Part shown: piece after piece, positions 17,945 to 27,400 of the stretch
Position numbering within the stretch: position 1 is the first letter of the stretch
Layout of the letters: each line of letters begins with the position of its first letter
Assembly (NCBI RefSeq): GCF_049965315.1
Contig: NZ_JBMFWL010000004.1
Coordinates: forward strand, 20,136-84,135
Direction of reading: 5' to 3'
Origin: Acidithiobacillus_B sp049965315
GTDB lineage: Bacteria > Pseudomonadota > Gammaproteobacteria > Acidithiobacillales > Acidithiobacillaceae
DNA: 64,000 nucleotides
Made by a program: the position numbers and the translations under genes
Notes under the pieces: generated by a model
Seen by the model: the letters and a program-made list of their open reading frames with translations, nothing else
Told to the model about the DNA's origin: nothing
The model's database searches: none

Positions 17945-17972
17945 CAAAAAATCCTCCCCGCAGGGGGAGGAT
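17945..17972 (-). terminator. Rho-independent terminator of the DegP-like gene
   Basis: On the minus strand, ATCCTCCCC, a short CTG loop and GGGGAGGAT are followed by six T residues. It lies 30 bases beyond the protease stop. On the plus strand it could also stop xerD transcripts, though without a T-run. An adjacent 12-bp palindrome GTCTCCGGAGAC (17934-17945) has no clear role. Confidence 0.75.
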
Positions 17973-18002
17973 CAGAGATCGGCACCGCCGGATGCGGGGC
18001 GC

Positions 18003-19502
18003 CTATTTTCCTTTGGGCAGGGTGATGACCACGTAAATGCTGGCCTTGCCCTGGCGCACCAGGACCGGTATCGGCTGATCGGCGGGCAGCTTGGCGACGA
18101 TCTTCTGCAACTGGGCCGGCGTGTCCACGGGCTCTTGGGCGATCTGCTGGATGACCATGCCGGGCCTGATGCCCGCGGTGGCTGCCGGCCCGGGCGCCAC
18201 CGCCAGGATCAGGACACCGCGATGGATATCCATTCCCTTCATGGCCTGGGGGGTGAGCGCCTGGACCTGGATGTGCAGGCGGGGGATGTCCCCGCTGGGG
18301 GCGCTCCTGCTCGTTTGCAGGTTTTCCGGCAAGGCGCTTACGGTGGCGGTGATGGTCTCTGCGTGCCCGTTACGCAGTATGCCGATTTGGGCGTGGCTGC
18401 CGGGCAAGGTGTCACCGACCATGGGGGGCAGTTGCCCGACATTGTAGATGGGCTTGTTGTCGTAGGTGACGATCACGTCGCCTGGCTTGAGGCCGGCCTT
18501 GGCCGCCGGGCTGCCGGCCATCACCGAGGCGACCAGGGCGCCGACGGGTTCCTTCATGTGGAGGGCCAGGGCCATCTGCGGCGTCACGTCCTGGACCTCT
18601 ACCCCCAGCCAGCCGAACTGGATGGCCTTGTGTTCCTGCAAGTCGCGTACCACGCGCATGGCGGTGTTGATGGGGATGGAGAAGGATAGCCCCATATAGC
18701 CGCCGCTGTTGGTGTAGATCTGGTCATTGATGCCGACGACCTGCCCCGCCATGTTGAACAGCGGTCCCCCGGAGTTGCCGGGATTGATGGGGACATCGCT
18801 CTGGATGAAGGGGATGTATTCATCGTCAGGCAGAGGCCGGTTGACGGCGCTGACGACGCCCTGGGTGACGGTGTTGTAAAAGCCGAAGGGTGCGCCCACG
18901 GCGAGCAGCCATTGTCCGACCTGGAGTTGGCTGGAGTTGCCGATGGGCACGGTGGGCAGATCGCTGGCATCGATCTTGAGCAGCGCCGTATCGTAGCGTA
19001 CCGACAAGCCCACCAGCTTGGCCGGATAGGCATGGTGATTGGTCAGCGTCACGACAATGTGATTGGCGCCGCGCACGACGTGTCCTGCGGTGACGATGTA
19101 GCCGTTGGGACTGATGATGAAGCCGGACCCCAGGGATTCCACTTTCTCATGCTGGGGGGCACCCTGCCCCTGGGGAGCCATGAATTGATGGAAGAACTGA
19201 TAGAAGGGCGAGTTGGGTGGAAAGGGATTGCCCGGCATCTGCCCATGGACGACCTTGGTGCTGGTGCTGCTGATATTTACTACCGCCGGGCCATAGCGCT
19301 GGATGATGGGGGTGAAGTCCGGCAGGTTGACCAGCGTTTGCTGGGCAGCGGTGTTGGTGGGAATGGAAAGGGCCGGCGCCACGGGAGCATCGGCATTGGC
19401 CCACTCGGCCGCACCCAAGCCAAAGCCCAGGGTGGCGGCGACGATGGCGGTTGAAATGATTTTTCCGGTGTTGCGGCGGTGCCATGGGCGGCTTTTCGCC
19501 AT
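18003..19502 (-). CDS. DegP/HtrA-family periplasmic serine endoprotease
   Basis: A 499-residue trypsin-like protease and chaperone of the periplasm. It has a signal peptide ending around ANADA, then the catalytic triad: His in VTAGHVV, Asp in RYDTALLKI and Ser in NPGNSGGPL. Two PDZ domains follow (GVEVQDVTPQMA; then PGPAATAGIRPGMVIQQ). A flexible Pro/Phe loop (PFYQFFHQFMAP) matches the LA loop. AAGGAG lies eight bases from the ATG. Whether it is DegP, DegQ or MucD cannot be decided from sequence. Confidence 0.92.
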   Translation of the reverse strand: MAKSRPWHRRNTGKIISTAIVAATLGFGLGAAEWANADAPVAPALSIPTNTAAQQTLVNLPDFTPIIQRYGPAVVNISSTSTKVVHGQMPGNPFPPNSPFYQFFHQFMAPQGQGAPQHEKVESLGSGFIISPNGYIVTAGHVVRGANHIVVTLTNHHAYPAKLVGLSVRYDTALLKIDASDLPTVPIGNSSQLQVGQWLLAVGAPFGFYNTVTQGVVSAVNRPLPDDEYIPFIQSDVPINPGNSGGPLFNMAGQVVGINDQIYTNSGGYMGLSFSIPINTAMRVVRDLQEHKAIQFGWLGVEVQDVTPQMALALHMKEPVGALVASVMAGSPAAKAGLKPGDVIVTYDNKPIYNVGQLPPMVGDTLPGSHAQIGILRNGHAETITATVSALPENLQTSRSAPSGDIPRLHIQVQALTPQAMKGMDIHRGVLILAVAPGPAATAGIRPGMVIQQIAQEPVDTPAQLQKIVAKLPADQPIPVLVRQGKASIYVVITLPKGK

Positions 19503-19594
19503 GGGGTTTCTCCTTATTTCGTGACGAACTGCCTATATGGACCGTCAGCGGGCGTGGATGGTTCCATGATCGGACCCAAGCCGGAGAACGGCGA

Positions 19595-20464
19595 TTAAAA
19601 GAGGGCGCGCGACAGGCGGGTGCGAAAACGGTCCACCAGGGCACCCTGATTGCCCAGCAGGGCGAAGACCCGGAGAACGGTCTTGCGGGCGAGATCGTCC
19701 TGATAACCGCGGTGCCGCTCCACCATTTCCATGAGCTGCTCCAGTGCCCCTTCGAGGTCGCCCTGCAGAACCAGGCGCGCGGCGCGCTGATACATGGCCA
19801 GGGCGCGCTCGTCTCCCTTGCTGGTGGCGATGATCTCGGTCAGGGCGGGCAGGTCGGGGGCATCCTTGACGGCGCTGGCAAAGTCGATCAGGGCCATCAC
19901 GCCGCTGACCTCGGGCTCCATGCGGAAGGTGGGGGACATGGCGGCCACGAGGGCATCGGCGTCGGCGAAGCGACCGCCATGCACGGCCATGCGCGCCAGT
20001 TCCAGCCGTGCGCGGTCATTGTTTGGATTGGCTTCCAGGGCTTTGTGCAGCAGGGCCTCGGCCTGCGCGGTTTCCCCTCGTTCGAGCAGCAGCAGGGCCT
20101 CGCGACGCCATTCGTCGCCGGGTGGAGGCAGCAGCCTATCGATGAACTGGCGCACGGCCGATTCCGGCAATGCCCCGGTAAATTCATCCACCACCCTGCC
20201 GTCGCGAAAGGCCTTGACGGCGGGAATGCCGCGCACCTGATATTCGCGGGAGAGTTCCGGGTTCTCGTCGGAATTGATCTTGGCGAGAATGAAGCGGCCG
20301 CCATGCTCCGCGGCCAGTTTTTCCAGGACCGGTCCCAAGGCCCGGCACGGTCCGCACCACGGGGCCCAGAAATCCACCACGACGGGGACCTGTCGGGATA
20401 TCTCGATTACGCTTTCCTGGAAGTTGCCCAAGTGGACATCCATTACATGCTTGCCTGTTGCCAT
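19595..20464 (-). CDS. ybbN: YbbN/CnoX-type thioredoxin with TPR domain
   Basis: A 289-residue fusion of an N-terminal thioredoxin fold (WAPWCGPC near residues 32-39, GIPAVKAF) to a C-terminal TPR-like domain (AEALLHKALEANPNNDRARLELARM). This is the CnoX/YbbN class that hands oxidised substrates to chaperones. Unlike E. coli CnoX, the active site keeps both Cys, so it may be a working oxidoreductase. CAGGAG lies six bases upstream of the ATG at 20464. Confidence 0.88.
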   Translation of the reverse strand: MATGKHVMDVHLGNFQESVIEISRQVPVVVDFWAPWCGPCRALGPVLEKLAAEHGGRFILAKINSDENPELSREYQVRGIPAVKAFRDGRVVDEFTGALPESAVRQFIDRLLPPPGDEWRREALLLLERGETAQAEALLHKALEANPNNDRARLELARMAVHGGRFADADALVAAMSPTFRMEPEVSGVMALIDFASAVKDAPDLPALTEIIATSKGDERALAMYQRAARLVLQGDLEGALEQLMEMVERHRGYQDDLARKTVLRVFALLGNQGALVDRFRTRLSRALF

Positions 20465-20570
20465 GACTGCTCCTGTGCAGGTTGGTCGTTCCGCGAGCCT
20501 TCGGGGTTGGCTCCGGGAAGAAAAATCTGGGTGGAAAGATCGGGGCGGCCCAGCGTTTTTCAAGGTGTCC

Positions 20571-21125
20571 TTATTGCTCTTCGGCCTTGGCCAGTTCGTC
20601 GAGGACGGAGAGCAGGAGGCTGCGGCCCAAGGCGCCCATGCCCCGGCCCAGGCGCTGGGGATCGCGCTCACCGCGGGATAGCGGCCCCAAGGCCGCGCCC
20701 ATGCGCGCCATGTCGCCGCCGGCGCGCTGCATCTGGCTGGCCATCCTGCCCAGCCAGGCGATGGCCTCGGGCTCGCCGCGGCGGGCGGCGAGGATAACGC
20801 TGGCCAGGCCCGGCGCCGCCATGCCGGCATCGGCCTTGTTTTCTCCCCTGGGCAGAGTCGCCGGATTTTGGATGCCTTCGAGGATGGACTGGATGATGGT
20901 GCCATCTTCTTCATCCAACCCGGCGAGCAACCCCGGCTCGCGCTGCCCGTTGAGGATCCGGCGGATGACGCCCACCAGGATGGCCCAGCCGTTGGCATCG
21001 GCTACCCGCAGGGAATCCTCCAGGGCCGGGCGCAGGGCCGGATTCTGACAGGCCACGACCACTTGATGTATCAATGCTGCATGGGCGCTGCGAATCTGCT
21101 CGCGGCGTTCGGGTAGCGTGCTCAT
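20571..21125 (-). CDS. Hypothetical cytosolic protein
   Basis: A 184-residue helical protein of unknown function. The ATG at 21125 is preceded by GGGAG at six bases and is preferred over the one at 21149. It contains a Gly-rich linker (MGRMASQ region; RGMGALGRSLLLSVLDELAK at the end, split by charge). No Cys active site or nucleotide motif is apparent. It lies 106 bases upstream of ybbN on the same strand and diverges from the aldehyde-detoxification operon. Confidence 0.6.
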   Translation of the reverse strand: MSTLPERREQIRSAHAALIHQVVVACQNPALRPALEDSLRVADANGWAILVGVIRRILNGQREPGLLAGLDEEDGTIIQSILEGIQNPATLPRGENKADAGMAAPGLASVILAARRGEPEAIAWLGRMASQMQRAGGDMARMGAALGPLSRGERDPQRLGRGMGALGRSLLLSVLDELAKAEEQ

Positions 21126-21217
21126 GGGTGACTCCCTGCCGATCCGCAAATTTTAATGATGCCGTCAGATCGGGTGTGGAGGCAAGGCGTGCTGCCCCTG
21201 CAGATAGCCATTCCTCC

Positions 21218-21245
21218 TTGCAAAACCGACCGGTTGGTATATAAT
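21218..21245 (+). promoter_or_regulatory. Sigma-70 promoter overlapped by a TetR-like palindrome
   Basis: TTGCAA (21218-21223) and a perfect TATAAT (21240-21245) are 16 bases apart. The spacer holds ACCGACCGGTTGGT (21225-21238), which is symmetric at 12 of 14 positions and resembles operators of TetR-family repressors. It lies 94 bases upstream of the YqhD-like gene. A bound protein here would block RNA polymerase. Confidence 0.6.
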
Positions 21246-21338
21246 AATAACTGATGATAGAGAACTAGGAATGTCGCCCGATCCAGGGTGTCCCTGGATC
21301 TTGAGTTTATCCCGCTGCTGCAGATCCCGGGAGGATCC

Positions 21339-22490
21339 ATGCAAAATTTTTCCTTTTACAACCCCACCAAAATCCTCTTCGGCCAAGGCCAGATCGCCGC
21401 GCTGAAAGGGGAGTTGCCCGCTGCCGCCAAGATCCTGCTTACCTATGGCGGCGGCAGTATCCACCGCAATGGCGTCTACGCTCAGGTCAAGGCCGCGTTA
21501 TCCGGGCACCGCGTAGTGGAATTTGACGGTATCGAGGCAAACCCGCGCTTTGAGACCCTGATGCGCGCGGTGGATCTGGCGCGGGTGGAAAAGGTGGATT
21601 TCATCCTCGCGGTCGGGGGCGGTTCGGTCATCGATGGCAGCAAGTTCATCGCCGCGGCCTTTTATCATGAGGGCGACGCCTGGGCAATCCTGGCCGATCA
21701 CGCCCCGGTGCAGCGGGCCTTGCCCCTGGGTACCGTCCTCACCCTGCCGGCGACGGGTTCGGAGATGAACGCCTTTGCCGTGGTGACGCGCGAGTCGACC
21801 CATGAAAAACTGCCCTTCAGCAGTCCCCTCGTATATCCGCGTTTCTCGGTGCTCGACCCGACCACCACCTTCACCCTTCCCGCGCGGCAGATCGCCAATG
21901 GGGTTGTGGATGCCTTTACCCATACCATGGAGCAGTACCTGACCTATCCGGTCAACGCCCCCCTGCAGGACCGTTTTGCCGAAGGCATCCTGCAGACCCT
22001 GATCGAGGAAGGGCCGAAGACGCTCGGCCATCCCCAGGATGTTGATGCGCGGGCCAACATGATGTGGTGCGCCACCATGGCCCTCAACGGCCTGATTGGC
22101 GCCGGCGTGCCCCAGGACTGGGCGACGCACATGATCGGTCACGAGATCACCGCCCTGCACGGCCTGGACCACGCGCAGACCCTGGCCGTGGTCCTGCCCG
22201 CCACCATGCAGCGTCAGCGCGACGTCAAGCGCGACAAGCTCATCCAATATGGGCGCAGGGTCTGGGGTATCGCGGGGGACGGCGATGCCACCATCGATCA
22301 AGCCATTGCCAGGACCCGGGCCTTCTTCGAGTCCTTGGGCGTCAAGACCCGCTTGCGGGATTATGGTGTCGCTCCGGAGGCCATTCCCGCCCTGGTGGCG
22401 CAACTGGAAAAGCACGGCATGGTCAAGCTCGGGGAACGCGGCGACATCACGCCGGAGCGCAGCCGCGAGATCCTGGAGCTCTGCGCCTGA
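21339..22490 (+). CDS. YqhD-like iron-containing alcohol/aldehyde dehydrogenase
   Basis: A group III metal-dependent alcohol dehydrogenase of 383 residues that, in YqhD, reduces aldehydes with NADPH. It shows the nucleotide site GGGSIHRNG and AVGGGSVIDGSKF, the GTVLTLPATGSEMN signature, and metal His in MIGHEITALHGLDHAQTLA. The ATG at 21339 follows GGGAGG by five bases. With the next two genes it forms a unit against toxic aldehydes, formaldehyde in particular. Confidence 0.9.
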   Translation: MQNFSFYNPTKILFGQGQIAALKGELPAAAKILLTYGGGSIHRNGVYAQVKAALSGHRVVEFDGIEANPRFETLMRAVDLARVEKVDFILAVGGGSVIDGSKFIAAAFYHEGDAWAILADHAPVQRALPLGTVLTLPATGSEMNAFAVVTRESTHEKLPFSSPLVYPRFSVLDPTTTFTLPARQIANGVVDAFTHTMEQYLTYPVNAPLQDRFAEGILQTLIEEGPKTLGHPQDVDARANMMWCATMALNGLIGAGVPQDWATHMIGHEITALHGLDHAQTLAVVLPATMQRQRDVKRDKLIQYGRRVWGIAGDGDATIDQAIARTRAFFESLGVKTRLRDYGVAPEAIPALVAQLEKHGMVKLGERGDITPERSREILELCA

Positions 22491-22569
22491 GTGGTGCCTG
22501 GCCCTGTATACGGACCGGACAGGCTTGGCCCTGCCCGGTTCTCCTTGAAAGCTCACCCTAGGAGATTTT

Positions 22570-23679
22570 ATGGACGTCCGTGCCGCCGTCGCCTTTGGCG
22601 CCAATCAACCCCTGTCAATGGAAACCGTCCAACTGGAAGGACCCCGCGCCGGAGAGGTGCTGGTGGAGATCAAGGCCACCGGTGTCTGTCACACGGATGC
22701 CTATACTCTGTCGGGGATGGACCCGGAAGGGCTCTTCCCCACCATTCTCGGCCATGAAGGGGCGGGGGTCGTGGTGGAAGTGGGCGCCGGGGTACGCTCC
22801 CTGAAGCCCGGCGACCACGTGATCCCCCTCTATGTGCCCGAATGTCGGGAGTGCGAATACTGTACCAGCGGCAAGACCAATCTCTGCCAGGCGGTGCGCG
22901 AAACCCAGGGCCGGGGCGTGATGCCCGACGGCAGCAGCCGTTTCTCCTTCCAGGGCAAGCCCCTGTACCACTACATGGGCACCTCCACCTTTGCCAATTA
23001 TACCGTGGTGCCGGAGATCGCCCTGGCCAAGATCCGCGAGGATGCACCCTTCGACAAGGTCTGTTATATCGGCTGCGGCGTGACCACCGGCATTGGCGCG
23101 GTGATCAATACGGCCAAGGTGCGGCCGGGGGACAAGGTGGTGGTCTTCGGCCTGGGCGGCATCGGCCTCAATGTCATTCAGGGGGCGCGCATGAGCGGCG
23201 CGGGCATGATCGTGGGGGTGGACATCAATCCGGCCAAGCGCCCCCTGGCGGAGCAATTCGGCATGACCGATTTCGTCAATCCCAAGGAAGTCGAGGGGGA
23301 TCTGGTCCCCTACCTGGTGAACCTGACCAAGGGCGGGGCGGATTACAGCTTTGAATGCATCGGCAATGTGGATCTCATGCGTCAGGCCCTGGAATGCTGT
23401 CACAAAGGCTGGGGCACCAGCGTCATCATCGGCGTCGCCGGCGCCGGTCAGGAGATCCGCACGCGGCCATTTCAACTGGTGACCGGCCGCAACTGGCGCG
23501 GCTCGGCCTTTGGCGGCGCCAAGGGACGGAGCGATGTCCCCAAGATCGTGGACTGGTACATGGAAGGCAAGATCCACATCGACGAGATGATCACCCACAC
23601 CCTGCCGGTGGCGCAGATCAATGAGGCCTTTGACCTGATGCACCGGGGGGAATCCATCCGTACGGTCCTGACCTTTTGA
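22570..23679 (+). CDS. frmA: S-(hydroxymethyl)glutathione dehydrogenase (class III ADH)
   Basis: Oxidises the formaldehyde-glutathione adduct with NAD+, 369 residues. Catalytic zinc ligands are Cys in GVCHTDAYTLSG and His in LGHEGAG; structural zinc Cys occur in VPECRECEYCTSGKTNLC. The Rossmann motif is VFGLGGIGLNV. The RTRPFQLVTGR and GSAFGGAKGR segments are typical of class III. AGGAG lies before the ATG. The stop is eight bases before the hydrolase gene. Confidence 0.95.
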   Translation: MDVRAAVAFGANQPLSMETVQLEGPRAGEVLVEIKATGVCHTDAYTLSGMDPEGLFPTILGHEGAGVVVEVGAGVRSLKPGDHVIPLYVPECRECEYCTSGKTNLCQAVRETQGRGVMPDGSSRFSFQGKPLYHYMGTSTFANYTVVPEIALAKIREDAPFDKVCYIGCGVTTGIGAVINTAKVRPGDKVVVFGLGGIGLNVIQGARMSGAGMIVGVDINPAKRPLAEQFGMTDFVNPKEVEGDLVPYLVNLTKGGADYSFECIGNVDLMRQALECCHKGWGTSVIIGVAGAGQEIRTRPFQLVTGRNWRGSAFGGAKGRSDVPKIVDWYMEGKIHIDEMITHTLPVAQINEAFDLMHRGESIRTVLTF

Positions 23680-23687
23680 GGGTCCCC

Positions 23688-24524
23688 ATGAGCGAGGATC
23701 TGGAATTGCTGGAGGAACACGCCGCCTTCGGCGGCCGGGTGCAGCGTTATCGGCATATCTCGCAATCCTGCGCCGCACCCATGTCTTTCTCCGTATATCT
23801 GCCGCCCCAGGCGGCCCCGGGTCCGCTGCCGGTGCTTTATTTTCTGGCGGGGCTGACCTGTACGGAAGAGACCTTCATGATCAAGGCCGGTGCCCAGCGT
23901 TACGCCGCCGAACACGGTATCCTCCTGGTGGCGCCCGATACCAGTCCGCGCGCTACGGGCACACCGGGTGAGGATGAGGACTGGGATTTTGGCAGCGGAG
24001 CGAGTTTTTATGTGGATGCCACCGTGGCGCCCTGGTCTGCCCACTATCAGATGTATCGCTATGTGACTGAAGAACTGCCGGCGTTGGTGGCCAGGCATTT
24101 CCCGGCGGATCCACAGCGGGAATCCATCTTTGGCCACTCCATGGGTGGCCACGGCGCGCTGGTCTGCGCCCTGCGCAATCCGGGGCGGTATCGCTCCGTT
24201 TCCGCCTTCGCGCCGGTTTGCGCACCCAGCCGCAGTCCCTGGGGCCAGAAGGCCTTCTCCCGCTATCTGGGTGGAGATGAAAGGGCTTGGCAGGCCTACG
24301 ACAGCATCGCCCTGCTGCAGAAGCAAAAAGCACCGTTGCCCATTCTCATCGATCAGGGCCTGCAGGACCCTTTTCTGGAGAGTGAATTGAAGAGCCGTTG
24401 GCTGGAGGCGGAAGCGGGGGATAAAGTCACCCTGCGCTGGCAGGAAGGCTACGACCACAGTTATTACTTCATTGCCAGCTTTATGGGAGACCATCTGGCC
24501 TTTCATGCCCGCCATTTGCGCTGA
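23688..24524 (+). CDS. frmB: S-formylglutathione hydrolase
   Basis: Hydrolyses S-formylglutathione to formate and glutathione, the step after frmA. The 278-residue esterase has the nucleophile Ser in GHSMGGHGAL, plus FLAGLTCTEETF and DTSPRATGTPGEDEDWDFG. The catalytic His is in GYDHSYYFIASF and the Asp in LIDQGLQDPFL. The ATG at 23688 has GAGGG five bases upstream; an in-frame TTG at 23676 is less likely. Confidence 0.95.
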   Translation: MSEDLELLEEHAAFGGRVQRYRHISQSCAAPMSFSVYLPPQAAPGPLPVLYFLAGLTCTEETFMIKAGAQRYAAEHGILLVAPDTSPRATGTPGEDEDWDFGSGASFYVDATVAPWSAHYQMYRYVTEELPALVARHFPADPQRESIFGHSMGGHGALVCALRNPGRYRSVSAFAPVCAPSRSPWGQKAFSRYLGGDERAWQAYDSIALLQKQKAPLPILIDQGLQDPFLESELKSRWLEAEAGDKVTLRWQEGYDHSYYFIASFMGDHLAFHARHLR

Positions 24525-24710
24525 GCCCCGGCCGTCCCGGTTATTTGTCCTGCTGCCCGCGCTCTACTAAACTGGCGCTTTGAGGACCGGATCGCGCCGT
24601 CGCGGGATCGGCACCTCGCCGCCAGGGGCGGGCGGCTAGGCCAAGCGAATGCGTGGGCGGAGATCGTTGGGGCAAATGGATATCGCGCAGGGCGCCGAGG
24701 GGGTGCAGAC

Positions 24711-25487
24711 GTGGGTTGGCGCTGGTTGAATCGCATGGGGTCGTGGTTGGAGGGCGGCGCCGAGCTGGTGGCGGTGCGTCCGGTGCGTTGGCTGGCCTTC
24801 GCCGGCGGCGCCGCGGCCCTTGCCGCCATTCCTTTCCCCGCCTGGCTGATGGAGGCGCTGGCTCCCCTGGGCCTGCTCGCCGGCCTGCGCCTGGCGGGGC
24901 GCTGTGCGGGGGAGTCCTATACCTGGGAGCAAACGCGCCATGCCCTGGCGGTGGCGGTGTTGTGGGGAATGGTCCTCGCGATTTTCGGCATGATCTTCCT
25001 CTTCGGTCAGGATCTGGTATTGATGGGAGCCGTCCTGTCAGGCATTCAAATGCCCTGGGACAATGGCATCCCCCATGGGTTCTGGGACTGGTGGTTCGGT
25101 TTCGGGGAGCGTTTTTCGGACTTGGCCGAGACGCCTTACTACTGGTTCGCGCCGGCCTTTTTCGGCGTGGCCCTGGCCTTGCACAAGGGTCATGGCTGGC
25201 TGGAATCGGAAGTGGAGACCACCTTGGCCCTGGCCTTCAAGCCGGAATTGCGCGATCCCCTCATCGCCTTGTGGGGCGGGCTCATGATCAGCGGCGTGCT
25301 GCTGCCTGACATCTCCCAGGCATGGCTGGCGCTGCTGGTCTGGGTATTCGGGCCGCCGGTGGTCTATGTGGCCTACCAGGATGTCTTTGCCGACAAGCAG
25401 CGGCCGCGTCGGCGCAAGCGCGAGGCGGGAACCGTTCCGGCCTTGCTGCCCCAAGGACAGCCCCAGCCGGTGCGGGTCAAGGCCTGA
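24711..25487 (+). CDS. Hypothetical integral membrane protein
   Basis: A 258-residue protein with a GTG start and at least four hydrophobic helices (WLAFAGGAAALAAI, VLWGMVLAIFGMIFLF, FAPAFFGVALAL, LIALWGGLMISGVLLP). It is Trp/Gly-rich and has a basic, positive-inside tail (KQRPRRRKRE). I do not recognise the family. It stands alone between frmB and glyA on the same strand. No ribosome site is strong, so the start could be the ATG at 24735. Confidence 0.6.
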   Translation: MGWRWLNRMGSWLEGGAELVAVRPVRWLAFAGGAAALAAIPFPAWLMEALAPLGLLAGLRLAGRCAGESYTWEQTRHALAVAVLWGMVLAIFGMIFLFGQDLVLMGAVLSGIQMPWDNGIPHGFWDWWFGFGERFSDLAETPYYWFAPAFFGVALALHKGHGWLESEVETTLALAFKPELRDPLIALWGGLMISGVLLPDISQAWLALLVWVFGPPVVYVAYQDVFADKQRPRRRKREAGTVPALLPQGQPQPVRVKA

Positions 25488-25652
25488 CCGGGATCAGTCC
25501 GCCCCGAACTCCTTCCCAACGGCCAAATCCGGGAAGACGTGAAAGATATTCACCGGGGAAGGGAATTTTTCACGCTTGCCCCGGGGGCGGCCTTCCATTA
25601 GTGTTTAGCGTTATTTTTACCGGCCTTCGGCAGTACCTTGAGGAGTATGCCC

Positions 25653-26897
25653 ATGTTTTCCAAGACATTGACCATCAGCGACTTTGATCCCGCCCTGTGG
25701 GAGGCCCTGACCAGGGAGCATCAGCGTCAGGAAGACCACGTCGAACTGATCGCCTCGGAAAACTACGCCAGCCCCATGGTCATGGCGGCCCAGGGCTCGG
25801 TGCTGACCAACAAGTACGCCGAAGGCTATCCGGGCAAGCGCTATTACGGCGGCTGCGAATATGTGGATGTGGCGGAGCAACTGGCCATCGACCGGGCCTT
25901 GCAGATCTTCGGCGCCGAGCACGCCAACGTCCAGCCCCATTCCGGCTCCCAGGCCAACCAGGCCGTCTATCTCTCGGTGCTCAAGCCCGGCGACAAGATC
26001 ATGGGCATGAGCCTCGCCCACGGCGGCCATCTGACCCACGGCGCCAAGGTCAATATCTCGGGCAAGCTCTTCGAGGTCGCGGCCTACGGCGTGCGCGCCG
26101 AGGACGGCCGGATCGACTACGACGCCATGGCGGAGCAGGCCGAGCGCGAGCGGCCCAAGATGATCGTGGCCGGGGCCAGCGCCTATTCGCGGATCATCGA
26201 CTTCGCCCGCATCGGCGAGATCGCCCGCAGCATTGGCGCCTATCTTTTGGTGGATATGGCCCATATTGCCGGTCTGGTGGCCGTCGGCCTGCACCCGAGC
26301 CCCGTTCCCCATGCCGATTTCGTCACCACCACCACGCACAAGACCCTGCGCGGCCCCCGCGGCGGCCTCATTCTCTGCCGCGAGGAATATGCCAAGAAGG
26401 TCAACTCCCTCATCTTCCCGGGGCTGCAGGGCGGCCCCCTGATGCATGTCATCGCCGCCAAGGCGGTGGCCTTCCTGGAGGCCCAGCAGCCCGAGTTCAA
26501 GAGCTATCAGCAACAGGTCATCCACAACGCCCAGAGCCTGAGCAGGGTGCTGGCCGCCCGTGGCTACTCCGCGGTTTCGGGGGGCACCGACAATCACCTC
26601 TTCCTCCTCAACCTGGGCGAAAAGGTCACGGGCAAGGAGGCGGAGGAAGCCCTGGGGCTGGCCAACATCACCGTCAACAAGAACGCCGTACCCTTCGACA
26701 CCAGGCCCCCGGCCGTCACCAGCGGTATCCGCATCGGCACCCCGGCGGCCACCACCCGCGGCTTCGGCGAAGCGGAAATGCATCGGCTGGGCAACGGCAT
26801 CGCCGACGTCCTGGACGGCGGCGGCGACGCGGCCATCGTCGCCCGCGTCAAGGCGGAGATGCTGGAGCTCTGCCAACGCTTCCCGGTCTATGGCTAA
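25653..26897 (+). CDS. glyA: Serine hydroxymethyltransferase
   Basis: PLP enzyme that converts serine and tetrahydrofolate to glycine and methylene-THF, 414 residues. It carries ELIASENYASP, the PLP Lys in TTTTHKTLRGPRGG, and GGCEYVDVAE. The ATG at 25653 is seven bases after AGGAG; an ATG at 25647 is too close. It begins a tight run with nrdR, rib genes and nusB. The upstream 165 bases hold a GTGAA/TTCAC inverted repeat (around 25540-25554) of unknown role. Confidence 0.97.
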   Translation: MFSKTLTISDFDPALWEALTREHQRQEDHVELIASENYASPMVMAAQGSVLTNKYAEGYPGKRYYGGCEYVDVAEQLAIDRALQIFGAEHANVQPHSGSQANQAVYLSVLKPGDKIMGMSLAHGGHLTHGAKVNISGKLFEVAAYGVRAEDGRIDYDAMAEQAERERPKMIVAGASAYSRIIDFARIGEIARSIGAYLLVDMAHIAGLVAVGLHPSPVPHADFVTTTTHKTLRGPRGGLILCREEYAKKVNSLIFPGLQGGPLMHVIAAKAVAFLEAQQPEFKSYQQQVIHNAQSLSRVLAARGYSAVSGGTDNHLFLLNLGEKVTGKEAEEALGLANITVNKNAVPFDTRPPAVTSGIRIGTPAATTRGFGEAEMHRLGNGIADVLDGGGDAAIVARVKAEMLELCQRFPVYG

Positions 26898-26902
26898 GGC
26901 CG

Positions 26903-27400
26903 GTGCGCTGTCCGTTTTGTGCCCATGACGACACCCGCGTCGTCGATTCGCGGCTCTCCGACGAGGGCAGCAGCGTTCGCCGGCGCCGGGAATGCCCTGC
27001 CTGCGGACAGCGCTTCACCACCTTTGAGCGTGCCGAACTGAGCCTGCCCGCGGTGGTCAAGGCCGATGGCCGCCGCGAGCCCTTCAGCGAGGAAAAACTC
27101 CTGCGCGGACTCTTCCGGGCGCTCAGCAAAAGGCCCGTCGCCACCAACCTTGTCCATGCCGCGGCGCGCAACATCCAGCGGCGCATCCGCGAGCGCGGCG
27201 AGCGCGAAATTCCGGCGCGCCTGATCGGTGAGCTGGTGATGGAGGCCCTGCGCGACCTGGATCCCGTCGCTTATGTGCGTTTTGCCTCGGTCTATCGGCG
27301 CTTTGAGGATGTGGATGCCTTCAGCGCGGAAGTGGCCCGGATGAAACGGGGGGAAGAGGGCGCGCAAGCGGCCAACGCGCAAGATCGTGACCAAGACTGA
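26903..27400 (+). CDS. nrdR: Transcriptional repressor NrdR
   Basis: Zinc-finger/ATP-cone repressor of ribonucleotide reductase genes, 165 residues. The zinc ribbon is CPFC...CPAC within the first 35 residues, followed by the ATP-cone (VVKADGRREPFSEEKLLRGL). The GTG at 26903 gives VRCPFC, the expected start. It sits five bases after glyA and overlaps ribD by 14 bases. Confidence 0.94.
   Translation: MRCPFCAHDDTRVVDSRLSDEGSSVRRRRECPACGQRFTTFERAELSLPAVVKADGRREPFSEEKLLRGLFRALSKRPVATNLVHAAARNIQRRIRERGEREIPARLIGELVMEALRDLDPVAYVRFASVYRRFEDVDAFSAEVARMKRGEEGAQAANAQDRDQD

Noticed and set aside
25488..25652. Glycine riboswitch upstream of glyA
   Set aside because: No glycine-aptamer features were found; only a short GTGAA/TTCAC repeat.
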